Assembly (NCBI GenBank): GCA_900540095.1
Contig: UQEO01000092.1
Span: 1 to 7,371, forward strand
Direction of reading: 5' to 3'
DNA length: 7,371 nucleotides
DNA from: an uncultured Collinsella sp.
GTDB taxonomy: Bacteria > Actinomycetota > Coriobacteriia > Coriobacteriales > Coriobacteriaceae
Shown here: positions 6,132-7,371 of the stretch, one piece after another
Layout of the letters: the number at the start of each line of letters is the position of its first letter
Numbering within the stretch: position 1 is the first letter of the stretch
Notes under the pieces: generated by a model
The model's input: only the letters and a program-made list of their open reading frames with translations
What the model was told of the DNA's origin: nothing
Databases searched by the model: none
Program-made: the position numbers and the translations under genes

Positions 6132-6157
6132 AAGGTACTACTTTAAGGGCGACGCAT

Positions 6158-6182
6158 AAAAAATGCCGCCCCGGGAGGCGGC
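6158..6182 (-). terminator. Intrinsic terminator of the EamA transporter gene
   Basis: On the minus strand GCCGCC pairs with GGCGGC around TCCCGG, followed by A and six consecutive T. It begins 13 bases past the TAA stop of the transporter. The GC-only stem and uninterrupted T-tract make this the clearest terminator in the window, and it separates the transporter from the amidohydrolase. Confidence 0.88.
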
Positions 6183-6194
6183 GCAACAAATTGT

Positions 6195-7178
6195 TTACAA
6201 TTGCGGACGCGGCTTTCGACGCAAAAAATCGAAATGCGTCTCGCTCAAGATAATCGAAAGAAAGATGAGCGCGAAGCCGGCGAGCAGGCGCGAGGTGAGC
6301 GCCTCCCCCATCAGCAGCACCGAGAACAGCACACCCGAAGGCGACTCCATCGAAAGGAGCAGCGAGCCCGTCGAGGCCGGGACGTGCGCCAAGCCGACGT
6401 TTTGGATGAGCAGCGCCACGCACGTGCAGCCCACCGAGAGGAAGGCCATCACGCCGATAAAGCTCGGCGTCCACACGGACAGCGGCGCTTGGGTCTCGAA
6501 TAACAGCGACGAGATCAGGCTCAGCACGCCGTTGCCCACAAACATCCAAAACGTGATGACGTTGATGTCCATCTTGCGGCCATACTTGGCGGTCACCGCC
6601 ATCTGGATGGCAAAGAAGACCGCACCGCCCAGTGTGATGACATCGCCGACATTGAACTCGACGCTATCGAGCGCCACCAGACCAATGCCCGCCAGGCACA
6701 GCAACGCGGCGCCCAAGTTGTAACGGGTAAGCTTTTCGCCGCTTAGGACGTAGCTCGCAAACGGCACGAGGATGCAATAGGTACCCGTCAAAAATGCACT
6801 CTTGCCCGCCGTGGTCTGTGCCAGGCCAATTGTCTGCAAACCGTACGCGCCCCACATAAGTGCGCCCATACCAAGTCCGACGATAAGGTTGCGGGCATTA
6901 AAGTGCGCGATGATGCGTTTGTGGAAGATGGCGAACATAACCAGCGAAGCCGGAAGAAAACGAATATAGAGCAGTTCGAACACCGGAATGGTGTCGAGCG
7001 CATCTTTCATGGTGGTAAAGGAATAGCCCCAGATGACCGCCACCGATAGCAGCAAGACCTTCCAGAAGAACGGGGAACGCGCGCCGGCGCCGCGGGAGGT
7101 GCCGCCGGCGCCCAGGTCCTCCCGTGCGACAGGGCTATCGGGCATGTTTTCGATTTCGTTGGCAGCGTATTGGGCCAT
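6195..7178 (-). CDS. EamA/DMT-family membrane transporter
   Basis: Ten-helix inner-membrane carrier of the drug/metabolite transporter superfamily, a group that exports or imports amino acids and other small metabolites; the substrate cannot be told from sequence. 327 residues, within the usual 290-330. A soluble N-terminal stretch of about 36 residues is followed by two tandem EamA repeats: the first from about residue 38 (FFWKVLLLSVAVIWGYSF, with the typical WG) to about 170, the second from about 178 to 318. Family features include the AGKSAFLTGTYCILVPF segment, at the end of the first repeat, and the equivalent ASTGSLLLSMESPSGVLFS in the second. The C-terminus is a short basic tail (LRRKPRP), expected to be cytoplasmic. 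The ATG at 7178 has GAGGA six bases ahead. It has its own promoter candidate (7219-7247) and terminator, so it is probably monocistronic. Nothing links it by function to the amidohydrolase beyond adjacency. Confidence 0.93.
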   Translation of the reverse strand: MAQYAANEIENMPDSPVAREDLGAGGTSRGAGARSPFFWKVLLLSVAVIWGYSFTTMKDALDTIPVFELLYIRFLPASLVMFAIFHKRIIAHFNARNLIVGLGMGALMWGAYGLQTIGLAQTTAGKSAFLTGTYCILVPFASYVLSGEKLTRYNLGAALLCLAGIGLVALDSVEFNVGDVITLGGAVFFAIQMAVTAKYGRKMDINVITFWMFVGNGVLSLISSLLFETQAPLSVWTPSFIGVMAFLSVGCTCVALLIQNVGLAHVPASTGSLLLSMESPSGVLFSVLLMGEALTSRLLAGFALIFLSIILSETHFDFLRRKPRPQL

Positions 7179-7218
7179 GGAACGTCCTCACACTCAATCT
7201 GGGCGTGGTGTCCGCACG

Positions 7219-7247
7219 CGTATGGCTGCGTGCCGCCTCATGGTCAA
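7219..7247 (-). promoter_or_regulatory. Candidate promoter of the EamA transporter
   Basis: On the minus strand TTGACC (7242-7247, five of six to consensus) is separated by 17 bases from CATACG (7219-7224, three of six). RNA would start near 7212, giving a leader of about 34 bases, like those inferred for ppc and hisS. The -35 box is built into the T-rich tail of the preceding terminator. GCACGC/GCGTGC (7214-7233) forms a six-base hairpin overlapping the -10 region. Confidence 0.45.
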
Positions 7248-7282
7248 ATACAAACAGGGCGCACCGGACCCCCGGTACGCCC
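7242..7282 (-). terminator. Intrinsic terminator of the upstream partial gene
   Basis: On the minus strand GGGCGTACCGG pairs with CCGGTGCGCCC (11 pairs, one G-U) around the loop GGGT, followed by TGTTTGTATTTG. It starts two bases after the TAG that closes the partial reading frame at 7285-7371. Strong stem and T-rich tail; it insulates the EamA transporter from upstream transcription. Confidence 0.82.
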
Positions 7283-7284
7283 CG

Positions 7285-7371
7285 CTACTGTAGCAACAAC
7301 CGGCGTTGCATCGCAATCCAGCCCACTAAAGCGTTTTGTTCCGCCGTTCTACCGAACGGCGGACCGGCCGG
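7285..7371 (-). CDS. C-terminal end of an unidentified gene, cut by the window edge
   Basis: Reading in from the right edge, one minus-strand frame stays open for 28 codons and ends CAG TAG two bases before a strong intrinsic terminator. The visible end reads NALVGWIAMQRRLLLQ, protein-like but too short to place in a family. The other two minus frames stop within the first 15 codons without such a well-placed terminator. The first part of the frame overlaps a nine-base inverted repeat (7341-7362), which lowers confidence. Product unknown. Confidence 0.45.
   Translation of the reverse strand, partial: PAGPPFGRTAEQNALVGWIAMQRRLLLQ
7341..7362. repeat. Short perfect inverted repeat near the right edge
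   Basis: CCGCCGTTC and GAACGGCGG form a nine-base perfect stem around the tetraloop TACC, followed at once by the palindrome CCGGCCGG (7364-7371) that ends the window. No T-tract follows on either strand. It lies within the putative partial reading frame, so it may be an incidental feature of coding sequence, or a fold at which assembly broke. Confidence 0.6.

Noticed and set aside
6080..6133. An earlier start for the amidohydrolase, adding 18 residues
   Set aside because: The added residues cover the operator-like dyad, are unlike the family, and lack a ribosome site, whereas the ATG at 6079 has GGAGG at ideal spacing.
7287..7315. Promoter-like TTGCGA-N18-TACAGT on the minus strand upstream of the EamA gene
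   Set aside because: It lies in the end of the upstream reading frame, and any RNA from it would run straight into the strong terminator at 7282-7242. A riboswitch was considered for the same reason, but no known riboswitch core is seen.
7341..7362. Nine-base hairpin as an intrinsic terminator
   Set aside because: On the minus strand it is followed by AACAAAACG and on the plus strand by ACCGGCCGG, so no T-tract follows in either direction.

Overview
The window reads as a piece of a high-GC Gram-positive chromosome, most likely a gut actinomycete of the class Coriobacteriia (Collinsella-like). This is an inference from base composition, strong G/C third-position bias, Shine-Dalgarno-led genes and family resemblance; no marker gene here settles it. 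Every gene I can support lies on the minus strand, so transcription runs from high to low coordinates. Both window edges cut through genes or gene-like sequence.

In transcription order: (1) 7371-7285 holds the last 28 codons of an unidentified gene, followed at once by a strong intrinsic terminator. (2) 7178-6195 is an EamA/DMT-family ten-helix transporter with its own promoter-like sequence and a textbook terminator at 6182-6158. (3) 6079-4784 is an M20D metal-dependent amidohydrolase with all catalytic motifs intact, preceded by an operator-like dyad. (4) 4660-4211 is a major facilitator transporter gene shrunk to 149 codons: the first four helices are joined in frame to what looks like the last helix. 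(5) 4173-3967 is a gene-free stretch packed with three different, long, nearly perfect inverted repeats end to end. (6) 3906-2563 is histidyl-tRNA synthetase (hisS), driven by a perfect TATAAT box just beyond the hairpin array. (7) 2304-1 is phosphoenolpyruvate carboxylase (ppc), 768 codons visible, C-terminus missing at the left edge.

The genes form separate units rather than one pathway. ppc is anaplerotic (oxaloacetate from PEP), hisS is translation, and the amidohydrolase plus the MFS remnant may once have been an uptake-and-hydrolysis pair for N-acylated amino acids or peptides. The items most worth attention are the triple hairpin array, whose proximal hairpin overlaps the -35 region of hisS; a 10-residue insertion inside the conserved GGGRYDGL loop of HisRS; the internally deleted MFS gene beside the hairpin array; and two operator-like dyads upstream of ppc and of the amidohydrolase. 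Long C/G runs at the left window edge and in hisS mean assembly error must be excluded before biology is claimed there. I see no CRISPR array, tRNA, rRNA, transposase or phage gene.
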